Shown: in pieces, positions 36,960-49,860 of the stretch
Layout of the letters: each line of letters begins with the position of its first letter
Position numbering within the stretch: position 1 is the stretch's first letter
Assembly (NCBI GenBank): GCA_021904315.1
Contig: CM038912.1
Span: 4,675,061 to 4,739,060, forward strand
Origin: Sphagnum magellanicum
Taxonomy: Eukaryota > Streptophyta > Sphagnopsida > Sphagnales > Sphagnaceae
Direction of reading: 5' to 3'
DNA length: 64,000 bases
The notes under the pieces: generated by a model
What the model was told of the DNA's origin: nothing
The model's database searches: none
Seen by the model: the letters and a program-made list of their open reading frames with translations, nothing else
Made by a program: the position numbers and the translations under genes

Positions 36960-37120
36960 GCCCAAAAACTTTAGAATGGGAACATAGTTGACTAATGTTA
37001 AAGTTGGTGACTTGAGGTGGATTAGAGCAATCCTTTTTTCAATGAAGCCCACCACATCTCCAACATTTTTCCTTTCCTCCTTATTTAACAAAATATGATG
37101 GGGATGCACTACTTTGTTTT
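36960..37120 (-). mobile_element. Retroelement gag remnant with CCHC zinc knuckles
   Basis: The minus strand reads KGKCWRCGGLH, then a stop, then KKDC, a near-complete zinc knuckle of the retroviral gag type (Cys-x2-Cys-x3-His-x4-Cys). About 18 codons later comes CSHSKVFGHDVNHC, which fits a second knuckle with its second Cys changed to Ser. Two spaced knuckles are typical of plant retroelement gag proteins, which bind element RNA. No protease, integrase or reverse transcriptase lies next to it. Confidence 0.55.
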
Positions 37121-40100
37121 GGTTTATCCCCCTTGGACTTTTATGGCATGAATTTATTTGGTTGACTGTGTGACTTTTGAACCAACAAGGTTAAAAATTC
37201 CTCAAGTTATATTTATTAAATCCAAAAGTCACCATATCTTCTTTCACCATGTTAATTTGATGTGTTTTGACAATTGAAGCACATTTGTTAATGTGAATTA
37301 TGTGAATTGAAGTAATATAACATCCCACATTTCTCACCTAAATTCTTTGTTCAAAATCCCATACCAAAATTGGACAACACGTGTTCTTATGATTCATTGT
37401 GTCACAATGATTAGCTTTTTCATTCATGTGTATGCCTTTTGTAAGCTTTCATGTCACTTATGTCAAAATCTTTACAAGCACCATAGTTTTTTATTCGAAC
37501 CCCTTGTTAATTTCTTTGCAATTTTTTTAAAAATTCAACAAAAGGGTTGAATGCTAACACAAGGCCTTGTCCATTAATGAAAAGGTTGACATCACCACTT
37601 TCAGTGGTTGTGTCATTACCATTTTCACTTTCATTAGCCCAGCTATTATTGGGAATTGTTACAATTACATTTATAGTCATAACCACATTTGGGGTTATAG
37701 TATCTACAGTGATGAAACATAATTGATCAATACACTAACCATTTTTTAATTTGAACTATATGGGCACACTTGAATTCATGATAATCATCCATTGATGGCC
37801 ATTTCAAATGTCAAAGTATAATACATTCAATGTCATGAAGGTGTAAGCATCAATGGATTATGCATATGTTATATATTACACTAAATATCAAATTCTTGGA
37901 TGAAATCACTCAACTTAATAATGCCAATTGCCTCAAATACCAACAAGGCCCCTTCAAGGCTCCATAAAATTCATCCATGTCCAACGATAATGGTGGAATA
38001 ACATGTAATCACCTAATAACTGAATCCAAATATAAATTGAAAGATTTTCCTTTTAATGATGATGATGGTGAATTAATGGTTAGAATCGAACTCCCCACCT
38101 TGTAAATCCACCATCACCACATGTGCCTAAAGTGTTCCCTATTTATGAATCCATTAATGTCTCCATAATAATTCATATACTTAAAACCTAGGTTCCAAAC
38201 CTTAATTTTCAAAGGATGTTGAATGTACGGGTTAAACCTAATGTTAATTTAGGGCACATGCATGCGCCAAAAAGATTCCATAGGGAAAAACAAACATGGG
38301 GCTCATTTTGAACATAATAACTATACCTATTAGTCATCAACCTAGTTTCATCACCACAACCAAACAATAAAGTTGGTCCAATTATCACCTTTTGATACAA
38401 CCCACAAATAATGCCAATAAAAGGTTACAACATACCTTTAAACTACATATTCAAACTTATTATTGGAATTTATGTTTATGAAAGCAAATAGAACTATAGT
38501 GCAAGAACAAACTAAACCTTAGCCTTCATAATTGTTAACTTATCTGGTTATAACCTTTGGGACTAATTATTTAAGCAAAAGAAAACATGTAAATTTTCAC
38601 CCAAGGATCTTACATTACAATATGCACAAGTGTGGGGAATGATCAATCTACAAGTTGTACACCTCATTGGATTATTAGTCAAATCACACACTTCCTCACA
38701 ATCCCTTCCTTACAATGGCTTATGAATAATATTCCAATACTAAGAATGAATAATAGGTACAACCCCAAACCACACAAAGTTAGAATGAACATTTCATTCA
38801 ACATGAATTCCCATTTTTGTAATTTTCATTCATAAATTACAATAGAAAAAAATAAAATGAATGGTATGGTCCATATGTGTTGATGGTGCGACACTCCACT
38901 ACTTGTGCTTATAAGAATATGTGTTTATCAACACAATCATTGAGATGCCAAAGTTTTGATGAAAATTGGGTTTACACACACCCCTTTTCCATATCTATGA
39001 AAAATGTTCTATTTGTCTTATTTTGAATTAGATTAAAATTCCCCACACATGTAGGTCTTCTCTTAAGAAACCAAATCCATAAAAATCACACCAAACCACA
39101 TGATTATATGTAATAGTGGTGAATTTCTAAATAAATCCCCAAAAATGTTTTGTTTTTCTTCACATCATTGGTCCTTCCTAAACCTTAGGTTCAAAAATTT
39201 GAAAAAAAAGAAAAGTAAGAAAGGTCAAAATTGGACCTCTTAAACATCTTTATCTAAAGGTTTTCCCAAGCTTTGGAAAACCCCAAAACCCATCAAACTT
39301 ACATTACAAGAAAACATGATCTTTTAAAGGTCCAACTTGATTAAAATGTTCACATTGACCAAGGGGGATGGTCATTTTGACTAAATGTTTGGTGCATGAA
39401 AAACACAAGTTACATTTGACTAAAACAATTGACTACAATGACATTTTTAACCACATGACAAACTAAACATCTAATTAAAAATAACAAAGGTTTGTCAAGT
39501 TGACCAAAGCCTAATCAAATCAACCATACTCAATGGTTAGGGCTTAGTCCAATTAGTTATTTTGATTTTACATTCAGTTAAATCAACCATACTAATTTGC
39601 CTACTTGACTTATAAGTTTGTTTGGCCTAGAGTATATATTTAACCTAAGTTCATAGTTAAGCTAGGGTAAACATATTACACCTAATAAGTTCCTATAAAG
39701 CTCAATAAGTTACCTACACGTCACCTTTTGCCACATGTAGGTACCTAGGTTTAATACATTATTAACTAATATTTAATTATTACTTGTTAACATTTGATAA
39801 TTCAATATTATTTTTTTAATTATCAAATGTTAATTCATAGTAAATAACCAGTAAATAAGTAATAAATAATAATAATAATAAAAACCAATCATTAATAATA
39901 ATTAATTAATCATTAATGAATATTATATAATCAATAATGTATAATTATTAAAACTTAATAAAATTTTGAAATTAAGTTAATAACATGTAGGTAGCCTATT
40001 AGGTGCATGTACCTACATGCTATCTAGGTACATACATGGTACCTATTAATAGGTACCTAGGTACATGACATAACCTACTACCTAAGGAAGTATTGTAAAA

Positions 40101-41710
40101 AAATTGGAATTCATTGATTAAAATTACAACATGTACATTAAAACAAAAAAAACCAATAAAATTCATTCCAATATTTTGACAAAATATTTCATCTTTTGAA
40201 ATGGTAGTACAATGGTAAAGACTTGACTTCTCAAAATGGAAGGAAGATTTAAAGTCCTCACACTTGCAATAATGCATCTTTGGCTATTTAGGCTATCTTG
40301 GCCTTAGATGGCCTAGATAGGTGGCTTAAACCACCTAGGCAAGGCGGGCTAAGGTTGGTTGCCTAGCCTAAGGGGCCCAAGCTAAATAAGGTAGGTAGGT
40401 AGGTAAGTAAATAATTTTATTATTTATTATTATTATGCTAGTTATTAAACCATGTGGGTAGTTAAATAAATAGATAATATTATAGTTATTTATTATAATT
40501 AATATTATTAAAATATTTTAAATCATATATATAGTCATTTTCAAAATATGTTGATTGGTTAAAAACCTAGTCAAAAAATCTAGTTAAAAAAACCAACCAA
40601 AAGGACCCAATCAAAATGGCAAGGTCGAAATTGACTTGTTTTAAATGGCATTTTGATTGAGTTTGACATGGTGACAATTGGGGTACTTTTTGGCCAATTT
40701 TTCTCGTTAAAAAAGTTGCATTTTCTTGTAATGGTGGTAGGTATGGCATAGGTTCAAATGAGTTCAAACACAAACAACAATGGTGATGGAGTTTATTTCC
40801 TACCATTTTTGCTTTCACCTCTTTCACATTCCCTTTTGCATTGCCTCCTTTTTGGTGTGTGTCAACACAATTAGCAACAACAAATTAACACACCCCCCCC
40901 CCCCCAACACCTTTTTTTAGTTAATTTTATTCTTGGAGTTATGATTGATGTTGCAACCTTGATCTTATAGTTGTTACAAGTGAACAATAGGAGCTTAACC
41001 AAACTTTGAGAGAAGTGATGCAACTTATGGTGGTGGTCTTTTATTGTCACTATTGCATTTTGACAACACTAAATACAACAACCATTTAATGAGAAGGTGA
41101 AACACCCCTACCTACATTTTTGGTACCAAAAATTAGCTAATTAATTAATTGGCAATGGTAATGGTCATGGTGACAACTTTTGTTGTTGCCCTTTTGTTCC
41201 TTGCACTTGTGCTCTTAGGCACTAACATCATAGAAAGAGAAAGCGGGGGGAAAGAAAAAGAAAGAGAGGGGGGGGGGTGAATCAAGGCTTTTAATGGTAG
41301 GGCTTTCTTTGTTTTTGATTTTTGTTCTCATTCCAATTCTAGGGTAACCAAGCATTAGTTGAGTTCAATTCCCAAAGGAATTTTGAATTGAAAACAACCT
41401 AATAAAAGGCAAAACTATTTGCAAAGTAGACCAAAAACACCTTTCAATTGAAATTTCTACATGTTGCAAATTCAAAATCAAACCAAAATACACACTTCAT
41501 AAAACAAAATTACACAATACTTATCTTTAACACATTCCCATGCAAAACAAAAACCAAAATAAAAACCAATGTTTAAAAAAATTGAATTTAAATGTAGGAG
41601 AATGCAATTATATCAATTTTTTAATGATGAAAACATGAATTCACATGCAAATGAACAAAAAATAAAACCCAAAACATGAAAAGAGAAAGTACACACTAAC
41701 CATGTGCCAT
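37121..41710. other. AT-rich spacer, no gene seen
   Basis: Contains many short repeats of taggta/tacctag near 39720-40080, including the perfect palindrome ggtacctattaataggtacc around 40040. A poly-C run lies at about 40890-40904, and a G run near 41270. No credible coding frame. Confidence 0.65.
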
Positions 41711-41713
41711 AAC

Positions 41714-41871
41714 AGAACTTGCATGAAAACACAAAAAAATTACAATAACAAATTTTTGTGTTTTAGAATTTCAAATCAACAAAAGTGATTTGAGAACTTG
41801 CATGAAAACACAAAAAACTTACAATAACAAATTTGTGTGTTTTAGAATTTCAAATCAACAAAGTGATTTGA
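41714..41871. repeat. 79-bp tandem duplication
   Basis: Two adjacent, nearly identical copies begin agaacttgcatgaaaacac (41714 and 41793) and end ...aaatcaacaaa.gtgatttg. High similarity means a recent event. Confidence 0.9.
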
Positions 41872-42054
41872 AAAGACATAACTTGGGATTATATCTCAAA
41901 CACAAAATATTCTAAACCAAATTCATACTTGAATTGATTTGGAGTTAAAACACACTTAATTGTAGCAATCCAATTTATTACTAAGCCAATCAAGATTTAA
42001 CTAAACAATTAAACTAACATTCTTGACATTATTGTATCAAGTTCACATTAATAA

Positions 42055-42450
42055 TGAATGAAATTTCATCAACACATTGTTGTATTTTATTATTTGGAAA
42101 AGTGACACCCTTAAGGTGACCTACTTTCATTTCATGTTTAATTATTTGACTATGGATTTCCTCACCAATAAAAAATAAGTAAAAGCGTAATGGGCTTTTG
42201 ACACTTCTAAAGATGGGTTAAGATTCACAACCGCTTCAATATTTTGAAACAATAAAGTGACCATATCAATGAAAGATTGAGGGATGCCAATTTTAAACAT
42301 ACATTGAAAGACAAACGACCATAAGACTTTTGTCATAAGCCTTTGAAAAAAACTATTTCATGTTTGGACTCCTTAGCCCAATCTAAAGACTCATGAAAGA
42401 CCAAGATGCTATCCAAAATGTTATGTTTCTTTTCACCATAAACTATAGAC
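42055..42450 (-). mobile_element. LINE-type reverse transcriptase remnant
   Basis: The minus strand reads NILDSILVFHESLDWAKESK and HEIVFF, then, after a frame break, KVLWSFVFQCMFKIGIPQSF and IDMVTLLFQN. A further shift leads to KHEMKVGHLKGVTFP and QQCVDEIS. This order matches the non-LTR retrotransposon reverse-transcriptase domain: the NILL..HE block, FDKV.W.FL block, Q..R..P block and the degenerate Y-x-DD box (here CVDE). Frameshifts, stops and the lost catalytic Asp show it is dead. The element may extend to about 42640; no endonuclease domain was found. Confidence 0.75.
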
Positions 42451-44485
42451 TCATATATCTATGCATAGAAAAAAATCATGAACTTGTTAATTTCCTCGAT
42501 ATTCCAAGGTGATTCGGTTGGTTGTTTAGGTTACAAATGAAATTTTTAAAAGTTTTTATAATGTCCTTAGAGAAAGTGACGATCTTGCATCAAGAAATTC
42601 AAAGACATTTGACATGCCTTCTAATTAAATTGTACATATTTGATTAAGTTGTAGTTATGACCATTGATCACATGATTGTAAATGTACCATTAAATCTTGT
42701 GTTTAATCTTAGTTTTTTTCTTTTATTACGATGTACTTATTTTTATTTTCATTAACCTAGTCTTTTCACTATCATCTAGTATTTTTGGTTTATTTATGGC
42801 TTGTGTTCAATGACATGAATTTGGCCAATGGTTCAATCACCCTTTCATAAATCATTTATGCAAAAAAATTGTAGGTTTGATATCATTTTTATGCTTAGTT
42901 TTGCAGGGTTGCCAATGACAATGGGTGGGTTATTTGTTTGAGTTGTACCACGAAGTATCACAAATTTGTCACATGATTAGATTAAGCTTTTAGTTCCTTA
43001 GTAATTTGGAATTTTGTTGGGTCTATGTGTAGAGAAAAAACTACATATTGGCATAGGATTTGGGCATAAAATTTTGATTCAATTTATGTGAATGACATTT
43101 GGAATATTGTGTGCTTTTGACAGATGGCCATGTTCTATAAAGATTCATGCATTTAAATGAAAAGTTTTTCATCTAATGAGAGGAACTTTTAATTTGAACA
43201 AGTGCCATAAAGAACATATCCATTACAAAATGAGTTGTTTGTTGAATAACACCATGGTTAAAGGCAACCATAGACCACTAACCAACGTGTAAATTGACTT
43301 TAGGTTTGGAGGGTGTCTTGGACTAAGGCATGTGATATGTAAATAATAGGTGTAGAAAAAATGGTTATAATTATGAATGGCCAAAATGGTTGTTAACATT
43401 GAAGTATTGGGGATGCAACTTCCATTTTATTCCAAATAATGTGCAAACAAACATAAAATGCAACTTATTAAAATTTTAAAAATTTACTTAAATGTAAATA
43501 CAATGTTTATAATTCATTATGAAAACACATTTAGAGTATATCATTAATTCATAGCATACAAAAAAATAAAATTCATTGATGATAGTCCCTTGTGTTTCAC
43601 ATTTCACAAATTTGCAAACACTTGGGTTCCAAAAAAATTTGGTAGTTCAAGGTCACCTCTCCCCCTTTTGATGAAGATGTATCCTTTAGGGTTTTGCCAA
43701 TACCCTGGGAAATAAATGTAAAAACCCTAAGATGCACCATATAGTAAAATATCATATAAGCAAAAGATGACATGACAAAAAGGCTAAGAAAGAGAGGATG
43801 CACCCCTCCCTTGAAGATTCCAAAAACCTTCGCCTAACTTGCAATAGAGACTAGAATCAACAACAATTACCAACATGGCTACTTGACATGCAACAAACTA
43901 TGTGAGAGAGAGCAACGATTGGTAATTGGTAGCAATGGTGGTCACTAGTCACTATGCCACAGTTACCTCTGAAGTGCTATTGCTGAGTTTCCATAGCAAT
44001 CTCATCAACGTCAATGTTTTCACCTTAACAAATTCCATATTCAAAACTGCATGGTTGAATTCAGAATGCTGCCATGACATTTACGTGCGACCCAAAAGTT
44101 GATTATCCTAATCCACCCAAGGGTAACAAGACACTGGAACATTTGATACCCTCTGGTGTTGGAACACTGCCAATCTATAGCTTCAAATTGGTGCATCACA
44201 AACATCCACGTACCAACCACACCAATAAAAGGAAAAAAATTGGAAAATGGAGATTTGCAAATGATCTGGAGTGTGCTCCAAGATAGAAAACCTCACAGAT
44301 GACCCACTGAAGTAAATACTAAAATTTGCTGTCTCACTATCAATGGTGGTAGTAGCAGGGAAGATGATGCAATGTCAGCTATTGTTGTATTGGTTGATCA
44401 AAATGTGGTAACAATGAATTTGAACAAAAGATGCTTGATTTGAACAAACTATACACACAAACCTGACTTCTGGAGGTGACAGCTG
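42451..44485. other. AT-rich spacer and 3' flank of FLA copy 1
   Basis: No gene supported. From about 43850 the sequence becomes less AT-rich. The part at 44340-44485 is probably 3'UTR of the minus-strand fasciclin-like gene, as it shares tagcagggaaga and ttgatcaaaatgtg with the 3' flank of the paralogue. Confidence 0.55.
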
Positions 44486-45301
44486 CTACAAAGGACACAG
44501 GAACAAGAGCGCAATGGCTCCCACCAGAACCAAACTAAATGAAGCTTCACTGCTAAGGTGAGCAGCATCATTGGAGTCTGTCTTTGTACCTGGACTGGTT
44601 GAACTGGCTGCACCTGGTGCAGTGGTGCCTGAAGGTGCAACAGGTGCTGGTGCTGGTACAGGTCCCAGTACTGCTGTGTTGTAGAAGCGTGTGTTGAAGA
44701 TGGCATTTACACCATGGACAGACATTGACAAATTCGTGTTGCTGTACAAGTTCGGTTTTGTCACCATAGCATTGTCAAGCTGGTAGCCAGGATTGGCAAC
44801 ATTACTAACAACAATGGAGATTTCTGGAACCACTGTTGGTATTCTGTCTCCAACCTTCAAGTTCAGAAGGCTTTGTATAGGATAGTTTCCACTGGCAGTG
44901 TGATAGTTTAGCAAGGTCATTAGGGTAGATGTGGAGTTGAAGGGAAAGCCATTTGGTTCAGCATTATCCTCAGGAGCAAAGAAGGTAATGTTTGGTCTAA
45001 TGATTGGATAAGTATCATCGAGATTCTCTATAACTCCCACAACCTCTCCAAAGGTACCTGCTGATCGCAAGGCACTGAGTACCATATCATGTAGACTGAG
45101 GACAGGGGCTGGTCCAGGTGCTGCTACAGGCGTTGCTACTGGTGCTCCTGCTTTGGAACCTGGTGCATTAACAACAAATAAACTGCGTGGTTGTTCCAGG
45201 GCCAGCACTGGAGAGACTCCAACCATGTGCAGCATTGTCATGCATGTCAAAATGGTCAACAACTGTGTTGGTCCCCTTTGAGTACAGTATGTGTATGCCA
45301 T
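44486..45301 (-). CDS. Fasciclin-like arabinogalactan protein, copy 1 (271 aa)
   Basis: Plant FLA proteins are cell-surface glycoproteins used in wall structure and adhesion. The protein has a hydrophobic N-terminus (about residues 13-35, cut likely after VLA) and an Ala/Pro/Val stretch with AP repeats (about 46-67). One fasciclin domain follows (about 68-213). It has the H1-type block ITFFAPEDNA (105-114), the YH dipeptide (133-134) and the H2-type block VHGVNAIFNTRFY (195-207), then PVPAPAPVAP as an arabinogalactan glycomodule. A small-residue patch and a hydrophobic C-terminus (256-271) fit a GPI-anchor signal. The CDS is uninterrupted. Just 5' of the ATG, ttggttag is a good splice acceptor, so a 5'UTR intron is likely. 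Length is usual for single-domain FLAs. The paralogue lies at 61841-62689. Confidence 0.92.
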   Translation of the reverse strand: MAYTYCTQRGPTQLLTILTCMTMLHMVGVSPVLALEQPRSLFVVNAPGSKAGAPVATPVAAPGPAPVLSLHDMVLSALRSAGTFGEVVGVIENLDDTYPIIRPNITFFAPEDNAEPNGFPFNSTSTLMTLLNYHTASGNYPIQSLLNLKVGDRIPTVVPEISIVVSNVANPGYQLDNAMVTKPNLYSNTNLSMSVHGVNAIFNTRFYNTAVLGPVPAPAPVAPSGTTAPGAASSTSPGTKTDSNDAAHLSSEASFSLVLVGAIALLFLCPL

Positions 45302-47214
45302 GATGCCTAACCAAGGAGTGGCAGAGCTTCAATTAGCAATTCAACTCTTCAAGAACAAGCTGTGGTTGAGAACACCTGTGAATGAGTGCTGCACATGTGA
45401 CAAGATAGGATTCAGCATTTGAACAAATGCAGTCCTCATGCTTCTCAGATTAACATGCTGGGAAGACCAGTACATAAGTCTCTTGGTTCTGAAATCAGAA
45501 AAAATGAGCAGAATGTGCCATAGCACAATAATTAAAAACCTTACTTTCAGACCGCTAGCTTAGATATTCATAAAAGAGACTTTGCTACAAGCATATCAAG
45601 ATCACACATGTAGGTTTGAGTGCAGGGTCGAATGGAGGAAACAATGATAAGAAGTTGAACAACACTCAAGAAAAACATCAAGGATCAAGGAAACAAATTT
45701 GTTTCTAGTCTTTGGCTTCATGCAGGAAGACCAGACCAGCAGCTGTACAAAAAAATGTGCAAACTTAAGGGAGCAATATAGGGAGAAGAGAAAACACACA
45801 ACAGACAATAGAACCACATTTCAAAAGACAAATTAAAGAAAAATACCCTAACAATCCAAGAGTCTGGAGTAGTGTCCGTTTCATTGCAAATTTGCAGTAC
45901 AAGCAATCCTTAAGTAGATCAAAATGCAGGAGCCAAGATGGCAAGATGTTACTATCTCAACTTCACAATATCATCAACTTCATTAAAAAGAATGGTGGAA
46001 GTGCAGCCAATCTTTAAATGAAAAATAGAAAAAAAAAGAGCAAACTTATCAAGCTAATAAGCTTAACATTTTGTCTCTTTTTGGCTGCAAAATCTCAAGG
46101 AGCTAGCTCACTCCAGGCTGGGGGACACTTGCTTGGTATTGATCTCTATTCTTGACATGCAGAAGCGATAAGGAGTTCATTACGAAATCTGCTGGTGGAT
46201 GACAGCTGACACAACCTCAGCTTCTGCAAAGGTTAGGGTGGAGATCACAGGAAAAGTGTAGTGTCATTGCAGTGACAACAGATACACTGCACAGGCATAT
46301 GCTCTCAGGAGATTATAGAGGGTGTTGAGATCTTCATAATGCAGGTAAAATTTTTTTGTTGATGGCCAGCCCTGATGCAGACCCGGCCCCTATTCCAGAG
46401 GTCACCACTGCCATCTAGGATTGCCATAGAAGTCCCCAGCGACTCACTCACTGAGGTTCGCAGAGATTAGTAAAGGACCTCTGCTGATTCCTGTGAAACT
46501 ACAGGATAGGAGGGAAAAGCGTGATCTACAACGCAAGTCCCAGCTTGCGAGAGCTGTAACAATAGCCATGGCGAGAACTACTTCCTTACAAGGACGCTGC
46601 CGCAGCGAACGAGGCTATTACGCCTATACATGAGATATCAGCAGCGGAATGCAGGGCTTCGGGCCTCTCATTTTCTACAACAGTGACCTCAATAGCAGAA
46701 CCATTACTAGCGACATCTCGTCGCACAAACCAAAAAAAGAAAGAAAACGGAAAAATAGCTGCGCAACAGCAAACGACGACATTTCGGAAACTTCCATATC
46801 CATAGTCAAAATTTACGGAAACCGTTTCCCGTCAAGAAAACTAGGCAGCACGTCAACAACATATCCGTATGCCTTAATAAAGGCGCTGCAACGCATCCCC
46901 CGGGGGGGTACTGCAGTCAAAACTCTCAACGATGAGCTAAAAGCTACCAGATCAACTACTGTCCGCTGCTCCCCGGGATCGATCTCGACATACTTATCAC
47001 TCATCTGGCTGAAAGACCGAAGTTTCACAAGTTCCATACAGGAAACGGACGACACCATTCCCAAGGGCCACACAAAGAAAAAAAATACAACAAAGGCCCA
47101 AACCGGTCATCACAATGCATCGATGATGTTACAACAAAACACAAGAGAGAGCTCAAAATACACGCAGAGGTAACTTCGTGCAACATTTTCCAACATCTCT
47201 CTTTCTCTGTCTCG
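45302..47214. other. 5' region of FLA copy 1; unassigned frames
   Basis: Probable promoter and 5'UTR intron of the fasciclin-like gene. Frames at 46649-47173 (+) and 46813-47073 (-) overlap on opposite strands; neither shows a domain I recognise. The 46400-47180 stretch is GC-richer than average, so it may be transcribed. Confidence 0.4.
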
Positions 47215-47575
47215 CTGTCTGTATCTCTGTGTGTCTATCTGTGCAACAGATGTAGGAAGCTCATCCGGATCAAAACGAGAACAATGAGGAAAAACAGAGA
47301 AGAAAAATAATTGGTCTAATATTGCAGGAGGGAGAGAAGTGCGTCTGACGTGTATATCTGTGCAACAGATGCAATGCAGGAAGCTCAACAGGATCAAAAC
47401 TAGAACAATAAGGCAAAAACAAAAAAAAAATGATACAATACAAGAGGGAGAGAAGTGCGTCTGTGTATGTATATCTATCTATGCAACAGATGTAAGAGAA
47501 GCTGACCAGGATCCAAAACTACGACAAACGATATTTTATTTTTTTATTTTGGTCGACAATGCAGGAGCAAGAGGA
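47215..47575. repeat. ~120-bp tandem repeat, three copies
   Basis: gtgcaacagatg, aggaagctca.c.ggatcaaaac.agaacaa, and ggagggagagaagtgcgtctg recur with gcaacaga landmarks at 47242, 47361 and 47482. The array lies upstream of FLA copy 1 on the far side of its presumed 5' leader. Confidence 0.85.
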
Positions 47576-49860
47576 ACATCATTTGCGACTTACATAAAAG
47601 ATCAATGCAGCAGCAGTGAGAAGTCGAAGGCGAATGCGAGCAGAAGGAAGCTGGAGGCGACACAAACGACTGCAGAAGAGATCATGTATGCGCTCCTCAC
47701 GCCTTCGAGAAACAGAAGCAGGAACAGGGCAAAACCAAAAGCTTCGTTTCTGTGTAATGTGCACAACAACACTGGAAGGTAGTAGGTACTGTCCAGCAGG
47801 CAGGAGCAGCAGCAACAGGCCAAGCAAGTACCTACCTACCAAGCGACTACCTACCTCCAACCCTCGTTCTCACCGCCCTTTAAGCTAATTATTAATTCGT
47901 TATTAAATTCCCCTAAATTAAAAAAATAAAATTCATTGAGTACTGTGGACTTCACCAGACTCCGGTTTTCCAGGGAAGCCATTTATTTATTTATTTATTA
48001 CTTAGTTTATTTATTTCTCTCAACTGTAAAGTACAAAACAAAACAAAAGCCAAATCAAAACCTTTCATTAGCCATTAAAGTTTTGGGGGCCCAAAAGAAT
48101 TGTTTTTGGGCGCGAGTTTGAATGGGAGCATCTTCTCCTAGTGATGATGACTCCAGGGGCTTTATTATTATTATTATAATAATTATTTTGGGTTTCAATT
48201 TTTTGATATAAAAAATTTGACGATTTTTTCCAAATAGTTGGCAAAACTAATCGAATATAAATTAGAAAAATAAAAAATTCGAAAAAAATTCCTAATTTCT
48301 GGGTCAAAAAAAGTGACAAAATTTTATCTAAAACAAATCATTGCTTGGATTGTGGCATTTTTTAAAATTTTAATTAAAAAAAAAGAGGGATGGGATTGTT
48401 TTTGGTTTTGAGAGTCTAAATCAAAATATTAGTTTGAATTAAAATTGGGGTGAATAAAAACCATTTAAAATAAAATAATAATAAGAATTTATAAGATGCT
48501 TTGAATATGTGTAATTAGATAATTAGGTGCCCTATTAAATAGAGTTAATTTGGGATTAAGTATTTTTCCACCTTTGATAAGTTGATAGACCATTTTGCAC
48601 AATAAAAACCATTATAGAGTAGAAAGGGGGGAGGGGGGGGGGGGGGGGGGGGAGGAGCCAAAAATGGAATTGCATTTTTGAGAAGAAAATTATTTAAAAC
48701 TAAAAATATTTAAAATAATTTTATTTTAAGAAGATGGAATCCATATTAGTACCCATTCAAAACCAAGGGGGTAAAATATTTAATAAAATTAATTTTTTTG
48801 GGGGGGTCTCCAATAGTGATTGTTTGATATAGATTTTAAAAATAAATAATGATGGGAGTTGAGGGGCCACACAAGGCAAATAAATGATGGAACCCATTTA
48901 ATCATGAAGGCTTTCCCCTCTCACCCCCCCCCCCCCCCCCCCCCCCCCCAGGGTATTGGAATTTTGTAGTCTCTTGGTTTTGGCCTCCTAGTGTTTGGTG
49001 GGTACCTAAAAAAATGTCAGTTTAGATAAAGTCAAGTTTTCAGAAAATAAAATGTTCTTTACATGGGTATCTATTGATAGCTTTGCAAAGTTATCAATCC
49101 GGGTAAATACAAGGGTAAATGTTTACAATTCAGACCACCCAATCCCACCAATCCCATTGGTTTGAAAAATAAGATTTTCGACCTAAACAAAGGTTTTTTC
49201 ATGGGAAAAAAAATGGCCTAAATTTCTCACATTTTTTTCCCCTTTCCCCCCCCCTACTTTCATACAGATTTTTTATTTATGTATTTATTTTTTTCCTAGT
49301 GTAAATATCACTAATTTTGCCTTTTGTTTTTGGAAAATTTTGCCAAAAATTTTAGATTTTTTTTTTAAAGTGAAAAACAAAACCCTGTTTACACCAGAAA
49401 TTTGTAGATGTAACCAATTCAAATATTGTCACAAAATATATTATTATCATTTTGGCTATTCATAACTTGTTTTGGTTCAAATGGGAGCAACTTCATTGAA
49501 TTGGGAAATGTGTTCAAGAAAAGTCACTCTGATTTTTTAAATTTTTTTTGTGGGGGAGCTTTGGCTATTTTGTGAAAGAAAATTTGCATTTTACGCCTTT
49601 TGGAGGTTAGCAATTTTTTAACAATCTTCTTTGCATGCAAGTGTTGTAGGAATAAGTTATGGATTATTTTTATCCCTAAAGATCCATGACCGAAAATAGG
49701 TATGCCATGGGCCTTACATGACTAACTTAGGTCTCATAATTGAAATCTGCATATTTAGGAGAAAAAAAAAGGTTTGAGGGGCAAATGGATCCTTTGTAAC
49801 CAAAACTTTAATTCTGAAATATTTTTTTAAAAAAAAACTGGATCCAATGGTTATTAACAA
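47576..49860. other. Spacer with long G and C runs
   Basis: 47580-47880 is GC-richer and could be a 5' exon of FLA copy 1 on the minus strand; short hydrophobic frames there are not convincing genes. Further on are a 20-G run (48633-48652) and a 26-C run (48924-48949). The rest is AT-rich without genes. Confidence 0.45.

Noticed and set aside
46649..47173. 174-codon plus-strand frame
   Set aside because: No recognised domain, and an overlapping open frame exists on the other strand.
47579..47860. Small hydrophobic protein
   Set aside because: Two overlapping frames both look hydrophobic because the strand is rich in CTC/CTG/TTC; no family match.
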